In this document: positions 10,800-18,741 of the stretch, piece after piece
Numbering within the stretch: position 1 is the first letter of the stretch
Layout of the letters: every line of letters begins with the position of its first letter
Assembly: GCA_021831565.1 (NCBI GenBank)
Contig: JAKBMM010000012.1
Span: 1-57,618, forward strand
Source of the DNA: Planctomycetota bacterium
GTDB taxonomy: Bacteria; Planctomycetota; Phycisphaerae; WQYP01
DNA: 57,618 bases
Direction of reading: 5' to 3'
The notes under the pieces: model-generated
What the model was told of the DNA's origin: nothing
Seen by the model: the letters and a program-made list of their open reading frames with translations, nothing else
Database searches by the model: none
Made by a program: the position numbers and the translations under genes

Positions 10800-11084
10800 A
10801 TGAGTCGCAGTACAAAAAAAGGTCCGTTCGTGGCCTATCACCTTCTGGAGAAGGTCAACAGGCTCAACGAAAACCATTCTAAGGAGCCGGTCAAAACCTG
10901 GTCGCGCGCCAGCACCATTATTCCCGATTTTGTCGGACATACGTTTATGGTCCACAACGGTCGGTTGCACGTGCGGGTTTTCGTGACCGAGGACATGGTC
11001 GGCCACAAGCTGGGCGAGTTCGCTCCGACGCGTGTTTTCCGGGGCCACACCATGGCCAGAAAGGAAGAGGAACCCAAGACCTGA
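10800..11084 (+). CDS. rpsS: 30S ribosomal protein S19
   Basis: Small-subunit head protein that contacts S13 and the A-site tRNA. 94 residues, the usual size. The signature [11 protein letters not shown] opens the protein, followed by [23 protein letters not shown] and [16 protein letters not shown]. It stands between rplB and rplV as in other S10 operons, with a 126-base spacer before it. Confidence 0.97.
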   Translation: MSRSTKKGPFVAYHLLEKVNRLNENHSKEPVKTWSRASTIIPDFVGHTFMVHNGRLHVRVFVTEDMVGHKLGEFAPTRVFRGHTMARKEEEPKT

Positions 11085-11127
11085 CGATCCCGGCGAGCGG
11101 GACGTTGCTTGTGGAACGAGGTGGACT

Positions 11128-11544
11128 ATGCCTTATATATCAACATGGCGTTATGCAAAGATTACTCCGCGCAAGGCCCGGCTGCTGACCGATCTGATTC
11201 GTGGCAAGCCGGTCAGCGAAGCGCTGGACCTGCTGAAGTTTTCCCGTAAACGCGCCGCAGTGATGGTGGGCAAGGTGCTCCAAAGCGCCATCGCCAACGC
11301 CGATGAGCGCGAAGCCGATGTGGAGGATCTTTACGTGCGGCGCAGTTTCTGCGACGCCGGATCGATCCTCAAGCGGTTTCAACCGAAGGATCGCGGCAAG
11401 AGTTATTCGATATTCAAGCGGACCTGCCATATTACCGTGGAGGTCGACGAAGGCGCCCGGGAAAATAAACGGCGGAAGAAGGCGCCGGCGGCACGAAAGA
11501 CGGATCAAACGGGCGGCGGGGCCGCCGCAGCGGCGCGGGCCTAA
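11128..11544 (+). CDS. rplV: 50S ribosomal protein L22
   Basis: Tunnel-wall protein, extended loop near the macrolide site. 138 residues from ATG 11128; the frame is open further upstream but only this start gives the family N-terminus with KITPRKARLLTDLIRGKPV. Core strings are ALDLLKFSRKRAAVMVGKVLQSAIANA and SYSIFKRTCHITVEV. The C-terminus carries about 25 extra basic and Ala/Gly-rich residues beyond the usual 110-115. Confidence 0.95.
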   Translation: MPYISTWRYAKITPRKARLLTDLIRGKPVSEALDLLKFSRKRAAVMVGKVLQSAIANADEREADVEDLYVRRSFCDAGSILKRFQPKDRGKSYSIFKRTCHITVEVDEGARENKRRKKAPAARKTDQTGGGAAAAARA

Positions 11545-11583
11545 GACCGCGGAATTTCCGGGACTTAGCGTAAGAGGTTCATT

Positions 11584-12285
11584 ATGGGTCAGAAAATAAA
11601 TCCGGTCGGTTTTCGTACCGGCATTACGGAAGGCTGGTCGAGCCGGTGGTTCGCGCCCAAGAAGCTTTTCGGCGAGTTGCTGGTGGAAGACCATAAAATC
11701 CGTAATTTCGTCGACGACAAGCTCAACCGCAAACCGCCGTACGCAGCCGTGGCGCGGGTGGAAATTGAACGCACGCGCGAGGAACTCAAAATTATTCTGC
11801 ACACCGCCCGGCCCGGCGTGGTGATCGGTCCGAAAGGCGCAGAAGTCGATAAACTCCGCGACGAACTGGAAAACCTCACGCAGCGAAAAATAAAAATAGA
11901 AATCGCGGAAATCGCCAACCCGGACCTTGACGCCCGCCTGGTGGCCGAAGGAATCGCCGAACAGCTCAAGAAGCGGGCTTCTTTCCGGCGGGTTCTCAAG
12001 CAGAAAGCGGAAGCCTCCCTGAATGCCGGCGCTCGGGGCATCAAGATACAGATTTCCGGCCGCATCGGCGGGGCGGAAATCGCCCGGGTGGAGAAACAGA
12101 TTAACGGCAGCATTCCGCTGCACACCCTGCAGGCGAATATTTCCTACGGCCTGGTGCATTGCCGAACGCCTTATGGCGTCATCGGCATCAAGGTGTGGAT
12201 ATACCGCGGACTGTACGCCGAGTTGGATGCCGCGGCCGAGGCCGCCGGCACCGGGCGGGCGCCGCGAAGACCGCGGCGGCGGTAG
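11584..12285 (+). CDS. rpsC: 30S ribosomal protein S3
   Basis: Small-subunit protein at the mRNA entry, part of the ribosomal helicase. 233 residues, typical. Begins MGQKINPVGFRTGI, contains the KH-domain GPKGAEVDKLRDEL loop and the C-terminal GRIGGAEIAR plus VWIYRG strings. A clear AAGAGG site precedes the ATG. A 203-base spacer separates it from rplP. Confidence 0.97.
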   Translation: MGQKINPVGFRTGITEGWSSRWFAPKKLFGELLVEDHKIRNFVDDKLNRKPPYAAVARVEIERTREELKIILHTARPGVVIGPKGAEVDKLRDELENLTQRKIKIEIAEIANPDLDARLVAEGIAEQLKKRASFRRVLKQKAEASLNAGARGIKIQISGRIGGAEIARVEKQINGSIPLHTLQANISYGLVHCRTPYGVIGIKVWIYRGLYAELDAAAEAAGTGRAPRRPRRR

Positions 12286-12429
12286 CGGCCCCGGCGATTC
12301 CGCCAGCCCTATGATCGGCTGCGGATGGTCGGAAATCAGGAATACTTCAGTGGTCAGGGATGCCCGCGTCAGATGATCAAAGGCCTCCCCTTACACAGGC
12401 GGAACCAGTTTCGCCCGTACCGGCGGCGA

Positions 12430-12449
12430 GAGTTTGGATGAGTTTGGAT
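12430..12449 (+). repeat. 10-bp tandem direct repeat in the rpsC-rplP spacer
   Basis: GAGTTTGGAT occurs twice without a gap (12430-12439 and 12440-12449). A short GCGGA/TCCGC inverted repeat follows, about 20 bases before rplP. The rest of the 203-base spacer shows no gene. Confidence 0.7.
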
Positions 12450-12488
12450 CGGCGGAGTTAATCCGCGGCGCTCAATGGAGATGGAATC

Positions 12489-12908
12489 ATGGCGATGATG
12501 CCGGCAAGGGTAAAATGGAGAAAGCAACAGCGCGGCACGATGAAGGGCAATGCCACGCGCGGAAACCGCGTGAGCTTCGGAGAATACGCTCTCCAGTCGC
12601 TGGAGGCCGGCCGCGTCAATGGCCGGCAGATAGAGGCCGGCCGCATGGCCTGCACCCATTACCTGGCGCGCGAAGGCCGCGTGTACATCCGCATCTTCCC
12701 GCACAAGAGCTTTTCGAAAAAGCCGCTGGAGACGCGTATGGGGACGGGCAAAGGGGAGCCGGAGTTCTGGGCCGCCGAAGTCAAGCCGGGTACGATTCTT
12801 TTTGAAATTGCCGGCGTGGATGAAGCGGTGGCCAAGCGGGCGTTTTCCCGCGTGGCCTGCAAAATGCCGATTCGCTGCCGGTTCGTTCACCGGCGGCACA
12901 CGATGTGA
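12489..12908 (+). CDS. rplP: 50S ribosomal protein L16
   Basis: Large-subunit protein at the A-site side of the peptidyl-transferase centre. 139 residues, normal length. Starts with MMPARVKWRKQQRG, followed by GNRVSFGEYALQSLEAG and the TRMGTGKGEPEFWAAEVKPG block containing the loop near the tRNA elbow. Two nearby ATGs (12489 and 12495) are possible starts. Confidence 0.97.
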   Translation: MAMMPARVKWRKQQRGTMKGNATRGNRVSFGEYALQSLEAGRVNGRQIEAGRMACTHYLAREGRVYIRIFPHKSFSKKPLETRMGTGKGEPEFWAAEVKPGTILFEIAGVDEAVAKRAFSRVACKMPIRCRFVHRRHTM

Positions 12909-12981
12909 CCATGGATGGACGTAGTTCGCGGCGGCCGGTGAATTCGACCCCGTGCCGCATGAGCTTTACAATGGGTGCGAT

Positions 12982-13203
12982 ATGGCGACCAAACGCAAGC
13001 AGATGATGGCCGAACTCCGGGCTCTCGATGAAACACAATGTCGACAGCGCGAGGCCCAACTCCGCCGGCGGCTCTACGATTTGAGATCCCAGGCCGTGAC
13101 CGACAAAATCGCCGATGTGTCGCAGTTCCGCAAGACCGGCAAGGAAATTGCCCGGATTGAGACTCTGCTTCGCCAGCGCCGGTTGCCGGACGCGAGCCGG
13201 TGA
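12982..13203 (+). CDS. rpmC: 50S ribosomal protein L29
   Basis: Small helical protein at the tunnel exit next to L23. 73 residues from ATG 12982 (MATKRKQMM...), chosen because the upstream ATG 12952 would add ten atypical residues. The helical pair with ELRALDETQ and the FRKTGKEIARIETLLRQR string fits L29. Position between rplP and rpsQ is canonical. Confidence 0.9.
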   Translation: MATKRKQMMAELRALDETQCRQREAQLRRRLYDLRSQAVTDKIADVSQFRKTGKEIARIETLLRQRRLPDASR

Positions 13204-13237
13204 ATAGGACTAGTTATTCGGTTAATCGGAAATTGAT

Positions 13238-13618
13238 ATGACAAATGCTCCCAACCAAAAGCCCGGCGCCAAGCGTCGCCTCCGGCCACGAATTATCGGT
13301 GTGGTGACCAGCGACAAGGTTCACAAGACCCGCAAGGTCGTCTTTGAGTATTTGGCCCGCCACGCCAAGTACAACAAATACGTCAAGCGACGAACCGCCC
13401 TGCACGTACATGATGAGAAAAACGAGAGTCGTCTGGGCGATCACGTGGAAGTGATGCAGTGCCGCCCGTACTCCAAGACCAAGTCCTACCGACTGGTGCG
13501 TATCGTCAGCCGCGGACTGTCGGTCGATCTCTCGGTGATCCAGGGTGAAGCTTCGCGCATGTTTGAGCGACACAAGCCGCCGGCCGAATCGGCCGCGGCC
13601 GAAACTCCCGGGGGCTAG
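13238..13618 (+). CDS. rpsQ: 30S ribosomal protein S17
   Basis: OB-fold primary-binding protein of the small subunit. Family strings are RIIGVVTSDKVHKTRKVVFEY, YNKYVKRRTALHVHDE and GDHVEVMQCRPYSKTKSYRLVRIV. At 126 residues it is about 40 longer than the usual 80-90, mainly from a tail after the core (LSVIQGEASRMFERHKPP...) and a short N-terminal extension. The tail could be a lineage feature; no frameshift is seen. Confidence 0.95.
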   Translation: MTNAPNQKPGAKRRLRPRIIGVVTSDKVHKTRKVVFEYLARHAKYNKYVKRRTALHVHDEKNESRLGDHVEVMQCRPYSKTKSYRLVRIVSRGLSVDLSVIQGEASRMFERHKPPAESAAAETPGG

Positions 13619-13659
13619 AAAAATTCGGCGGGATTCCGGGGCGGAGAATGCCCTGATTT

Positions 13660-13675
13660 ACCCGCCGCGGCGGGT
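13660..13675 (+). promoter_or_regulatory. Palindrome in the rpsQ-rplN spacer
   Basis: ACCCGCCG/CGGCGGGT is a perfect 16-base palindrome, 42 bases after rpsQ, followed by CTGTAGG. It resembles the ACCCGC hairpin after rplC. With no loop it could fold as a short hairpin or serve as a protein site. Confidence 0.5.
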
Positions 13676-13765
13676 CTGTAGGTGTTGGTGAATTTCGCGG
13701 TTTCTGGCGGCCGCGCTCTCTCGAAATGTTGATTGCCAGAGGATAATCCGGATTTCGGTGCAACG

Positions 13766-14152
13766 ATGATTCAGCAGCAAACACGACTTGACGTAGCCGA
13801 CAACACCGGCGCCAAACAGGTGATGTGCATCAAAGTTCTCGGTGGTTCGTCGGCGCGGGGCAAGTTTACCCGCCGTACCGCCGGTATAGGCGATCTGATC
13901 GTGGTCGCCGTGAAAAAGGCCCTGCCCGGCGGCGATGTTAAAAAGGGCGAGGTGGCCAAGGCGGTTATTGTCCGCGCCAAGCAGCCTACGCGGCGTCCGG
14001 ACGGCAGCTACGTTCGTTTCGACCGCAACGCCGCCGTCCTTGTCGATAATGAAGGCGGCCCGCGCGGCACCCGTATTTTCGGAGCCGTGGCCCGTGAACT
14101 TCGTGAGAAAAATTTTATGAAGATTGTCTCCCTGGCCAGCGAAGTGGTATGA
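13766..14152 (+). CDS. rplN: 50S ribosomal protein L14
   Basis: Large-subunit protein at the subunit interface. 128 residues from ATG 13766 ([18 protein letters not shown]), the classic N-terminus; 11 codons of open frame upstream are ignored. Further strings are [15 protein letters not shown] and [26 protein letters not shown] at the end. It is the first gene of the spc half of the cluster. Confidence 0.97.
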   Translation: MIQQQTRLDVADNTGAKQVMCIKVLGGSSARGKFTRRTAGIGDLIVVAVKKALPGGDVKKGEVAKAVIVRAKQPTRRPDGSYVRFDRNAAVLVDNEGGPRGTRIFGAVARELREKNFMKIVSLASEVV

Positions 14153-14165
14153 GAAACTGAGGTTT

Positions 14166-14182
14166 GCGGGGGTATTCCCCGC
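14166..14182 (+). promoter_or_regulatory. Hairpin in the rplN-rplX spacer
   Basis: GCGGGG (14166-14171), loop GTATT and CCCCGC (14177-14182) form a perfect six-base stem starting 13 bases after rplN. In E. coli the S8 repressor site lies in this part of the spc operon (rplX-rplE side), but no S8-site sequence is recognised here. Confidence 0.45.
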
Positions 14183-14207
14183 CCGCATGATAAGAAGGAT
14201 GACGCTT

Positions 14208-14537
14208 ATGGCAGCGCGTATTCGCAAGGACGACATCGTGTACGTCCGCTCGGGCCGTGATCGCGGCCGGACCGGCAAGGTTCTGGCTGTTTATCCCGAG
14301 CGGGAACTCGTGCTCGTGGAAGGCGTCAACCTGGTATGGAAGCACATCCATCGCAGCGAGAAGAACCGCCGCGGCGGCCGCCTTCAAAAGCCGGCTCCTT
14401 TGCACCAGTGCAAGGTGCAGCCGGTTGATCCGAAAACCGGCAAGGGCACGCGGGTCAAATTCGTCATCCAGGACGGCCAGAAGCGCCGGGTGGCGGTAAA
14501 AACCGGCGGCGAACTGGGCATTGTTGGAAAGGCCTGA
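14208..14537 (+). CDS. rplX: 50S ribosomal protein L24
   Basis: Assembly-initiator protein of the large subunit. 110 residues from ATG 14208, which has AAGAAGGA eight bases upstream; earlier ATGs in frame lack such a site. KOW motif DIVYVRSGRDRGRTGKVL near residue 8 and VEGVNLVWKHIH identify it. Length is normal for the family. Confidence 0.95.
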   Translation: MAARIRKDDIVYVRSGRDRGRTGKVLAVYPERELVLVEGVNLVWKHIHRSEKNRRGGRLQKPAPLHQCKVQPVDPKTGKGTRVKFVIQDGQKRRVAVKTGGELGIVGKA

Positions 14538-14572
14538 CGCCTCCTTTGCGTATTCTGTGAAGGTGAATGAAT

Positions 14573-15319
14573 ATGTCAAAAGAAGAAAGTAAAAAGAAAT
14601 CCCCCGCGGCCGGCCCGCGGGAAAAGGCGCCGTCCGCCAAGGCGGATCGGCCCGCGCCCCCCCCCGCATCCCGGCGCCCCGCCGACGCCAAAAAGACCAA
14701 ACCCGCCCGCGAACCGGAAGAGGCGCCGCCCCAGCCGTTTCCGCCGGGTTATGTTCCACGTCTCTACCGGCGTTATCGCGAGGAGATTACTCCCGCGCTG
14801 ATGCGCGATCTGGGAATTAAGAATTGTCTGGCCGTGCCTCGCATCAGCAAGGTTGTCGTGAGCATGGGGCTGGGCAAGGCAATCACGGAAAAACCCCGAC
14901 TCGAAGCGGCGATCAAAGAGCTTACCGCCATTACCGGCCAGAAAGCCGTGCTCTGCCTGGCCCGCAAAAGTGTTTCCAATTTCAAGCTTCGCCAGGGCAT
15001 GGAAATCGGCGCGAAGGTCACTCTCCGCGGTCAACGGATGTGGGAATTCCTCGATCGACTCATCACGCTGGCGATCCCCCGTGTCAAGGATTTCCGCGGG
15101 CTTTCGCCCAAGGCGTTCGACGGGCGCGGCAATTACAATCTGGGCCTGACCGAACAGACCGTATTCCCGGAGGTGCATGCCGACCAGGTGACCTTTCACC
15201 AGGGGCTGGCGATTACCATTGTCACCACCGCCGTCAGGGATGAGATCGGGTTTGCCCTGCTTGGCCGGTTGGGTATGCCCTTCCGACGCGAAGAGGCGGC
15301 GGTTCGCAAGGCCGGGTAA
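14573..15319 (+). CDS. rplE: 50S ribosomal protein L5 with long N-terminal extension
   Basis: Binds 5S rRNA in the central protuberance. 248 residues against about 180. The core starts near residue 62 (RLYRRYREEITPALM) and has VPRISKVVVSMGLG, ARKSVSNFKLRQGMEIGAKVTLRG and the closing LLGRLGMPF. The first 60 residues are a Lys/Pro/Ala-rich, probably disordered tail (KKKSPAAGPREK, PAPPPASRRP). The ATG at 14573 has AAGGTGA seven bases upstream and no ATG or GTG start with a ribosome site is seen nearer the core, so the tail is probably translated. Confidence 0.94.
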   Translation: MSKEESKKKSPAAGPREKAPSAKADRPAPPPASRRPADAKKTKPAREPEEAPPQPFPPGYVPRLYRRYREEITPALMRDLGIKNCLAVPRISKVVVSMGLGKAITEKPRLEAAIKELTAITGQKAVLCLARKSVSNFKLRQGMEIGAKVTLRGQRMWEFLDRLITLAIPRVKDFRGLSPKAFDGRGNYNLGLTEQTVFPEVHADQVTFHQGLAITIVTTAVRDEIGFALLGRLGMPFRREEAAVRKAG

Positions 15320-15332
15320 AATTAATGGAATC

Positions 15333-15341
15333 TGTTATAAT
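15333..15341 (+). promoter_or_regulatory. Extended -10 element before rpsN
   Basis: TG-T-TATAAT (15333-15341) matches the extended -10 consensus perfectly inside an A/T-rich 43-base gap between rplE and rpsN. There is no good -35. It could be an internal promoter or simply an A/T-rich leader; the AAGGTG ribosome site of rpsN follows directly. Confidence 0.3.
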
Positions 15342-15362
15342 AAATAAAAAGGTGTGTGATCT

Positions 15363-15632
15363 ATGGCGACAACAGCGTGGAAAAATCGGTTCAAGCGGCG
15401 CGAGGCGCTCGTGGCCAAATACTTCCAGGAACGTGCCAAGCTCAAAAAGGAAAGAAATTATGTGGCTCTTTCCCGATTGCCGCGCGATTCAAGTCCCACG
15501 CGGCTGGCTCGCCGGTGCGAAATCACGGGACGCCGGCGCGGGTATTATCGTAAATTCCGCATATCGCGTATCGTGCTTCGGCAACTTGCCGCCGACGGCA
15601 TGATACCCGGTCTTAAGAAAAGTTCGTGGTAG
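15363..15632 (+). CDS. rpsN: 30S ribosomal protein S14, zinc-independent type
   Basis: Small-subunit head protein. 89 residues, ending [27 protein letters not shown]. The CxxC pairs of the zinc-binding type are absent; only one Cys remains (RRCEITGR). It is thus of the C-minus class, here sitting in the spc operon. An AAGGTG ribosome site precedes the ATG. Confidence 0.96.
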   Translation: MATTAWKNRFKRREALVAKYFQERAKLKKERNYVALSRLPRDSSPTRLARRCEITGRRRGYYRKFRISRIVLRQLAADGMIPGLKKSSW

Positions 15633-15748
15633 ACGCCGGCCACGCGTGCCGCCGGGTTCGCCCCGGTCCTTATGAATGAACGCGATATCAAGAAAAGATG
15701 CCAGCGACCGGTTCTCTCTGGTAAGAGGCTTATGAAAATGAGGAAACC

Positions 15749-16144
15749 ATGACCGACACAATTGCCGACATGCTCTGCCGGTTGCGCAACGCCGCCCGAT
15801 CGCGGCATAAAACGGTGGATGTGAAGAATTCCAGGATATGCGAGGGCATCGCCCGCGTACTCAAAGAGGAGGGCTACATCACCGACTATTGCATCCTGGA
15901 TGACGCAACGCACCAAGGGCTGATCCGCCTGACGATCAAGTATACGCCGGCGGGCGATTCGATCATTCAGGATATCAAGCGCGCCAGCAGGCCGGGTTGC
16001 CGGATTTATCGGGGCGTGAATGAATTTCCGAAGGTTATCAATGGCATGGGCGTCGCCGTGTTCTCCACGAGCCGCGGCGTGTTGAGCGATCGTCAGGCTC
16101 GCCAGCGGAACATCGGCGGAGAGTTGCTGGCGACGGTGTACTAA
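15749..16144 (+). CDS. rpsH: 30S ribosomal protein S8
   Basis: Primary 16S binder and, in enterobacteria, the translational repressor of the spc operon. 131 residues, typical. N-terminal TDTIADMLCRLRNAARSRHKTVDV and C-terminal GVAVFSTSRGVLSDRQARQRNIGGELLATVY are characteristic. GAGGAAACC provides the ribosome site. Spacer of 116 bases before it. Confidence 0.97.
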   Translation: MTDTIADMLCRLRNAARSRHKTVDVKNSRICEGIARVLKEEGYITDYCILDDATHQGLIRLTIKYTPAGDSIIQDIKRASRPGCRIYRGVNEFPKVINGMGVAVFSTSRGVLSDRQARQRNIGGELLATVY

Positions 16145-16235
16145 ATGAAAGTCTCCCTTGGACATACCGCCTCCGCAGCGTCGGCGGGAATGACCGGGGC
16201 TTAATGTCGCGACCCGTGTCACGACGAGGTTAATC

Positions 16236-16802
16236 ATGAGCCGTATAGGAAAAAAACCTGTTTTCATTCCTTCTAATGTAAAAGTGCACGTGCAGGGGCG
16301 CGACATTCAGGTGGAAGGTCCAAAGGGAAAGCTTTCGCTGGCGCATCATCCCAACGTCCGGGTGATCGCCGCCGTTGCAGGCGGCGTCAACCAGGTGGTG
16401 GTGGAGCGCGTGAACGATGAAAAAATCAGTCGTTCGGTTCATGGTCTTACCCGTGCGCTGATTGCCAATATGATCAAAGGCGTGGCGGAAGGATTTTCCC
16501 GCGACTTGGAAATCCAAGGCGTTGGTTACAAAGCCGAACTGCGGGATCATGCGGTGCTTCTTTCGGTCGGTTTCGCCAACCAGATCAAACTGCCTGTTCC
16601 CGACGGCGTAGCTGTGAAAATCGACGGACAGGGAACCCGCATCAATATCAGCGGGGTGGACAAACAGGCGGTCGGCCAACTGGCGGCGGATATCCGCCGG
16701 ACCCGCAAGCCCGAGCCATACCAGGGCAAAGGTATTCGTTACGCCAATGAAGTGGTTCGTCGCAAGGCCGGCAAACAGTTTGCCGGCGCCGGCGCCAAGT
16801 AG
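16236..16802 (+). CDS. rplF: 50S ribosomal protein L6
   Basis: Two-domain large-subunit protein near the GTPase centre. 188 residues against about 178. MSRIGKKPVFIP start, VEGPKGKLSLAHHP, the repeat-domain LEIQGVGYKAEL and the C-terminal signature RKPEPYQGKGIRYANEVVRRKAGK are all present. An ACGAGG site lies ahead of the ATG. Confidence 0.97.
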   Translation: MSRIGKKPVFIPSNVKVHVQGRDIQVEGPKGKLSLAHHPNVRVIAAVAGGVNQVVVERVNDEKISRSVHGLTRALIANMIKGVAEGFSRDLEIQGVGYKAELRDHAVLLSVGFANQIKLPVPDGVAVKIDGQGTRINISGVDKQAVGQLAADIRRTRKPEPYQGKGIRYANEVVRRKAGKQFAGAGAK

Positions 16803-16925
16803 ACAGGGGCGATTCGTTCCGCACCAGGAGGTTCGATGTAACTTCCCGGTGGAGCACCGCCGCGTAAGCGAGGCGGGAGTTTTGCGGGCGGGGACGATAT
16901 ATTCCCGCGTTGAGAGGAATGTAAC

Positions 16926-17300
16926 ATGAGTTCAACGGCAACCATCAAACTACGCCGCCAGGCGCAACGCCAGGCTCGCGTTCGCGGCGCCATCCGCGGT
17001 ACGACCGATCTTCCCCGTCTTTCGGTGTTTCGCAGTTTGAAAAATATTTACGCCCAGATCATAGACGATGCCAGCGGGCGAACGTTGGTTTCGGCCGGCA
17101 GCATGGACAAGTCCATTCGCGGTTCCATCGGCGGGAGCGGCGGAAACGTCAAGGCCGCCGCACTAATCGGAAAATTCATCGCGGATAAAGCCCGCGAAAA
17201 AAATATTACCCGGGTTGCCTTCGATCGCGGAGCTTACCGCTATCACGGTCGCGTCAAGGCGCTGGCGGACGCGGCCCGCGCCGCCGGTTTGAAATTCTAA
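16926..17300 (+). CDS. rplR: 50S ribosomal protein L18
   Basis: 5S rRNA-binding protein of the central protuberance. 124 residues. RLSVFRSLKNIYAQIIDD, a variable glycine-rich insert (SIGGSGGN), then VAFDRGAYRYHGRVKALADAARAAGLKF at the end identify it. GAGAGGAA is the ribosome site. A 123-base spacer follows rplF. Confidence 0.96.
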   Translation: MSSTATIKLRRQAQRQARVRGAIRGTTDLPRLSVFRSLKNIYAQIIDDASGRTLVSAGSMDKSIRGSIGGSGGNVKAAALIGKFIADKAREKNITRVAFDRGAYRYHGRVKALADAARAAGLKF

Positions 17301-17375
17301 TGTGAATCTGTCCGCGGTCCGTGCGGGACGGATAGTCCGGCGGTTCGCGGTGCTTTCTATGGAGCTTGCGTTTTC

Positions 17376-17879
17376 ATGGCCCAACGACAGTTTGAAGAAG
17401 AACGTGGTTTTGAATCCAGCACGGTTGGCGTATTTCGCAGCGCCAAGGTTGTCAAGGGCGGAAAGAATTTTTCCTTTGAGGCGCTGGTTGTCGCCGGTGA
17501 CCGCGGCGGCGGCATCGGCCTTGGTTATGGCAAGGCCAAGGAAGTACCCGCAGCCGTAGACAAGGCTACCAAGGATGCCCGCCGTCGTATGATTCGCGTG
17601 GCCCTGTCGGGAAACACGATTCCCCATGAAGTTATAGGACGATTCGGCGCCAGCCGCATCAAGCTGCTTCCCGCCCGGCCCGGCACCGGAATCAAGGCCG
17701 GGCGATTCGTTCGCCCTCTGCTGGAACTTGTCGGCATCCGTGACGTGTTGACCAAGGCCTACGGCTCAACCAATAAGAAAAACCTGTGCAAGGCCGCTCT
17801 GACGGCTTTGCAGGCGCTGCGAACCCGTGAACAGATTGAGCAGGGGCGCGGAACCGGTGCGAGTTCACCCGGTTTGTGA
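17376..17879 (+). CDS. rpsE: 30S ribosomal protein S5
   Basis: Small-subunit protein at the mRNA entry, accuracy-related. 167 residues, usual length. Landmarks are VKGGKNFSFEALVVAGDRGGGIGLGYGKAKEVP and LPARPGTGIKAGRFVRPLLELVGIRDVLTKAYGS. In most operons rpmD (L30) would follow; here rplO comes next with only a palindromic repeat between. Confidence 0.97.
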   Translation: MAQRQFEEERGFESSTVGVFRSAKVVKGGKNFSFEALVVAGDRGGGIGLGYGKAKEVPAAVDKATKDARRRMIRVALSGNTIPHEVIGRFGASRIKLLPARPGTGIKAGRFVRPLLELVGIRDVLTKAYGSTNKKNLCKAALTALQALRTREQIEQGRGTGASSPGL

Positions 17880-17906
17880 TGGGAACCCCGGTGACGGCAA
17901 CCATTA

Positions 17907-17928
17907 AGAGCCTACCCGGATAGGCTCT
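17907..17928. repeat. Palindromic element copy 2 (rpsE-rplO spacer)
   Basis: AGAGCCTA (17907-17914), centre CCCGGA and TAGGCTCT (17921-17928): an eight-base perfect stem, with CCGG in the centre and one mismatch to a full 22-base palindrome. It is preceded by TTA, giving TTAAGAGCC as in copy 4. It sits inside the ribosomal-protein operon, 28 bases after rpsE. Confidence 0.75.
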
Positions 17929-17949
17929 ACGTTGACAGGAGATTCGCAG

Positions 17950-18501
17950 ATGATGATCCACGAGATTACCGCCAGAGCCGGCGCCCATAAACGTCGGCGT
18001 CGCGTCGGACGCGGCGAGAGCTCGGGATGTGGCAAGACATCCGGACGCGGTACCAAGGGCAGTGGCGCCCGTGCCGGCGGAGGACCCGCTTTCGGCAGCG
18101 AAGGCGGCAACATGCCGCTGTTCCGTCGACTGCCTAAACGCGGCTTTAATAACAACTATTTCACCGAGCGATTCAGTGTGGTGAACGTGGGTGATCTGGA
18201 TCGGAACTTTCAGGATGGTCAGACCGTCGATGCCGCCGCCCTGGTCGCCCAGCGACTGATTCGCGATGAAAGTCTCCCGGTGAAAGTTCTCGGCGACGGG
18301 GCGCTCACCCGTAAGCTCAACGTTATCGCCGCCCGGTTCAGCAAACAGGCGGCGGCTAAAATTGCCGCCGCCGGCGGCGCCATGCAGACAATCGAACTTG
18401 ATCGCAACAAAGACAAAGTTGACCCGAAAACCGGCCGATTCCGTCCCACCAAGACGCAAAAGACCGTCCCGTCACCGGCGGCCGAAAGCGACTCCGCGTA
18501 A
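17950..18501 (+). CDS. rplO: 50S ribosomal protein L15
   Basis: Late-assembly large-subunit protein. 183 residues against about 145-150. The glycine-rich N-terminal arm (KRRRRVGRGESSGCGKTSGRGTKG and GGGPAFGSEGGNMPLFRRLPKRGF) is diagnostic. About 30 extra C-terminal residues (DRNKDKVDPKTGRF...) exceed the usual end. ATG-ATG start at 17950 with ACAGGA nine bases ahead; a TTG at 17932 is a weaker choice. Confidence 0.95.
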   Translation: MMIHEITARAGAHKRRRRVGRGESSGCGKTSGRGTKGSGARAGGGPAFGSEGGNMPLFRRLPKRGFNNNYFTERFSVVNVGDLDRNFQDGQTVDAAALVAQRLIRDESLPVKVLGDGALTRKLNVIAARFSKQAAAKIAAAGGAMQTIELDRNKDKVDPKTGRFRPTKTQKTVPSPAAESDSA

Positions 18502-18741
18502 AGGTGCGTCCGCCGCGTCGCTGGGCGGGGAAAAGTGCGGGGTTTTTTGTGGTAACGATGTTGGGCGAGTCTCGACGCGACGGGATTTCACCCGAGAGAA
18601 CCTCCGCTTTTCAAGAATATCTATGGCGGCATGGGCGGCGGGTGGTTAAACTAACCGGATCGGTGGTGTGCTCCGAACCGCCGGCCATGATGGTGGATCC
18701 GGGGCATCGCCGCTCCCGTGCGGCAATCCAATGAGGCGCTC

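Noticed and set aside
18504-18734. Possible 76-codon gene between rplO and secY
   Set aside because: No ribosome site, no family pattern, and it overlaps the likely secY upstream region.
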